Source: Planctomycetota bacterium
GTDB taxonomy: Bacteria > Planctomycetota > UBA1135
Direction: 5' to 3'
Assembly: GCA_003696625.1 (NCBI GenBank)
Contig: RFGR01000080.1
Coordinates: 1-44,029, forward strand
Length of the DNA stretch: 44,029 nucleotides
Shown here: in pieces, positions 43,065 through 44,029 of the stretch
Position numbering within the stretch: position 1 is the stretch's first letter
How the letters are laid out: each line of letters starts with the position of its first letter
Position numbers and translations under genes: made by a program
Notes under the pieces: model-generated
Database searches by the model: none
What the model was told of the DNA's origin: nothing
The model's input: only the letters and a program-made list of their open reading frames with translations

Positions 43065-43822
43065 GCGGCATCTCCCGCGACGGCGGTGTCGCTGGTGGTG
43101 ATGTGGCGGAAGACCCAGTCCAGCCGGTTGCGCTCGACCTCGGTCGGCGCCTGGGCGTCGAGTTCGTCCGGGCTGCCGTCGAAGACGGTCCGACCCCGAT
43201 TGATGATCACCGCCCGGGTGCAGACGGCCTCGACCTCCTCGAGGATGTGGGTCGAGAGGACGATCGCCTTCTTCTCGCCCATGCGCCGGATCAACTCGCG
43301 CACCTCGTGCTTCTGGTTCGGGTCGAGGCCGTCGGTCGGCTCGTCCAGGACCAGCACCGGCGGGTCGTGGTAGATCGCCTGGGCGAGGCCGACCCGGCGC
43401 TTGAAACCTTTGGACAGGGTCTCGATCGTCTGGTGGAAGACGCCGCCCAAGTGGACCAGCTCGACCAGCTCTTCGGTCCGTCGGGCGGCGGCCGGGCGGT
43501 CGAAGCCGCGGACCTCGGCGATGAAGGCCAGGAACTCGGCCACGGTCATGTCCGGCCAGGCCGGGGCGCCCTCCGGCAGGTAGCCGATGTGGCGCTTGGC
43601 CTGGCGCGGATCGGCCAGCATGTCGGCGCCGAGGATGCGGATGGTGCCGGCGGTCGGCTCGAGGAAGCCGGTGACCATCTTCATGGTCGTGGACTTGCCG
43701 GCGCCGTTGGGACCGAGGAAGCCGAGGACTTCGCCGGGGCGGACGACCAGATCGACGCCGTCCACCGCCAGGATGCTGCCGAACTCCTTCCTCAGACCAT
43801 GGGCATCGATGTAGGGATCCAA
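43061..43822 (-). CDS. ABC-2 type transporter ATPase (GldA-like)
   Basis: The 253-residue protein has GPNGAGKSTTMKM (Walker A), ETLSKGFKRRVGLAQAI (signature), VLVLDEPTDGLDP (Walker B) and an H-loop in VLSTHILEEVE. It is of the CcmA/GldA/NatA type that drives ABC-2 exporters. The start is set at a TTG (43822) because TGGAGGAA lies six bases before it and the protein then begins MDPYIDAHGLRKEFG, right at the family N-terminus. An upstream in-frame ATG would add 38 Pro/Arg-rich residues not seen in this family. It is the first gene of the ATPase-permease-GldG-DUF4340 operon. No promoter was identified upstream within the window. Confidence 0.9.
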   Translation of the reverse strand: MDPYIDAHGLRKEFGSILAVDGVDLVVRPGEVLGFLGPNGAGKSTTMKMVTGFLEPTAGTIRILGADMLADPRQAKRHIGYLPEGAPAWPDMTVAEFLAFIAEVRGFDRPAAARRTEELVELVHLGGVFHQTIETLSKGFKRRVGLAQAIYHDPPVLVLDEPTDGLDPNQKHEVRELIRRMGEKKAIVLSTHILEEVEAVCTRAVIINRGRTVFDGSPDELDAQAPTEVERNRLDWVFRHITTSDTAVAGDAA

Positions 43823-43828
43823 GGGCGG

Positions 43829-43836
43829 TTCCTCCA
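43829..43836 (-). promoter_or_regulatory. Shine-Dalgarno deciding a TTG start
   Basis: TGGAGGAA on the minus strand, six bases upstream of TTG, supports translation of the ABC ATPase from 43822 instead of from the ATG at 43936. Confidence 0.65.
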
Positions 43837-43942
43837 CTCGCTTGGGGGGCGTGGTCGGAAGCAGGACGCGGGCACTACGCGCGGCGGCGCCCGGACGTTG
43901 GCCGGGAATCTTAGGCGGCTGCCCGGAGGCCGGCAAGGCGGC

Positions 43943-44029
43943 TCAGGCGAGCGGCCCGAGCGGCGCCGGCGGGCCGGCGGTGAGCCAGATCGGCCCGACC
44001 ATCACCCCGGCGCCGCGGTGGTCGTGGAC
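43943..44029 (-). CDS. 3' end of a gene truncated by the window edge
   Basis: The last 28 codons and a TGA stop of a minus-strand gene run to the window end. They read VHDHRGAGVMVGPIWLTAGPPAPLGPLA, with nearly every third position G or C. The fragment is too short to identify. It lies 120 bases upstream of the ABC ATPase start and is on the same strand, so it could be the preceding gene of the same transcript. Confidence 0.5.
   Translation of the reverse strand, partial: VHDHRGAGVMVGPIWLTAGPPAPLGPLA

Noticed and set aside
43823-43936. N-terminal extension of the ABC ATPase to an upstream ATG
   Set aside because: The extra 38 residues are Pro/Arg-rich and unlike the family. A Shine-Dalgarno sequence positions a TTG start exactly at the family N-terminus.

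Overview
The window is uniformly very GC-rich, with nearly all third codon positions G or C, and is densely packed with bacterial genes. Signal peptides, lipoproteins, a beta-barrel porin-like protein ending in Phe, and a di-haem peroxidase point to a Gram-negative (diderm) aerobe. Several traits suggest an uncultured Planctomycetota or Acidobacteriota-type lineage: very short signal peptides running straight into 'AQEP'-like mature ends, a Tat-exported Gfo/Idh/MocA protein, a HEAT-repeat lipoprotein with a C-terminal carbohydrate-binding-like fold, and a C-terminal 'QWFVADPGAPGG' module on the di-haem peroxidase. This placement is inference. No rRNA, tRNA, CRISPR array or intact insertion sequence was seen.

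Layout. (1) 1-6399 is central metabolism: a fragment of a preceding gene, a hairpin terminator, a minus-strand operon (2',3'-cyclic phosphodiesterase, small membrane protein, L-2-hydroxyglutarate oxidase), a ferritin-like diiron protein, and the beta-oxidation pair fadB/fadA. (2) 6400-9748 holds a divergent TetR regulator and a FadE-type acyl-CoA dehydrogenase; a duplicated operator overlaps both start regions, so fadAB and tetR-fadE probably form one regulon. (3) 9832-13850 is a porin-like protein, an unknown periplasmic helical protein and a membrane hybrid histidine kinase. (4) 13847-25767 is a carbohydrate-degradation locus: a lipoprotein fusing DUF1028, TPR, an M28 peptidase and an Fn3-like end; a GH63-like glycosidase; a DUF2961/GH172 protein; a ribokinase-family kinase; a GH127 beta-L-arabinofuranosidase; an ABM monooxygenase; a sialate-O-acetylesterase-type esterase; and an unknown secreted protein. 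(5) 25980-32991 has a small secreted protein, the Gfo/Idh/MocA-HEAT pair, rubrerythrin, a di-haem peroxidase and two small frame-disrupted genes. (6) 33000-33420 is an AT-richer island of atypical composition. (7) 33423-39069 is a CUT1-type sugar ABC transporter in which the solute-binding protein is fused to the first permease, with a soluble PAS histidine kinase-receiver divergent from it and a MalK-type ATPase nearby. (8) 39149-43822 is a Gld-type ABC operon (ATPase, permease, GldG, DUF4340), followed by the 3' end of another gene.

How the parts may work together. GH127, GH172 and the GH63-like enzyme with an esterase could remove furanose-containing side chains. The fused binding-protein/permease with the MalK ATPase could import the released sugars, and the PfkB-family kinase could phosphorylate them. 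The TetR-fad regulon would handle fatty acids. Both histidine kinases end in receiver domains without a DNA-binding output, so their partners lie elsewhere.

The most unusual items are the fused solute-binding protein/permease, the DUF1028-M28 fusion lipoprotein, the twin fad operator, the porin-helical protein-kinase cassette, and recurrent TAGG(C/A)T-like -10 hexamers that suggest leaderless transcripts.
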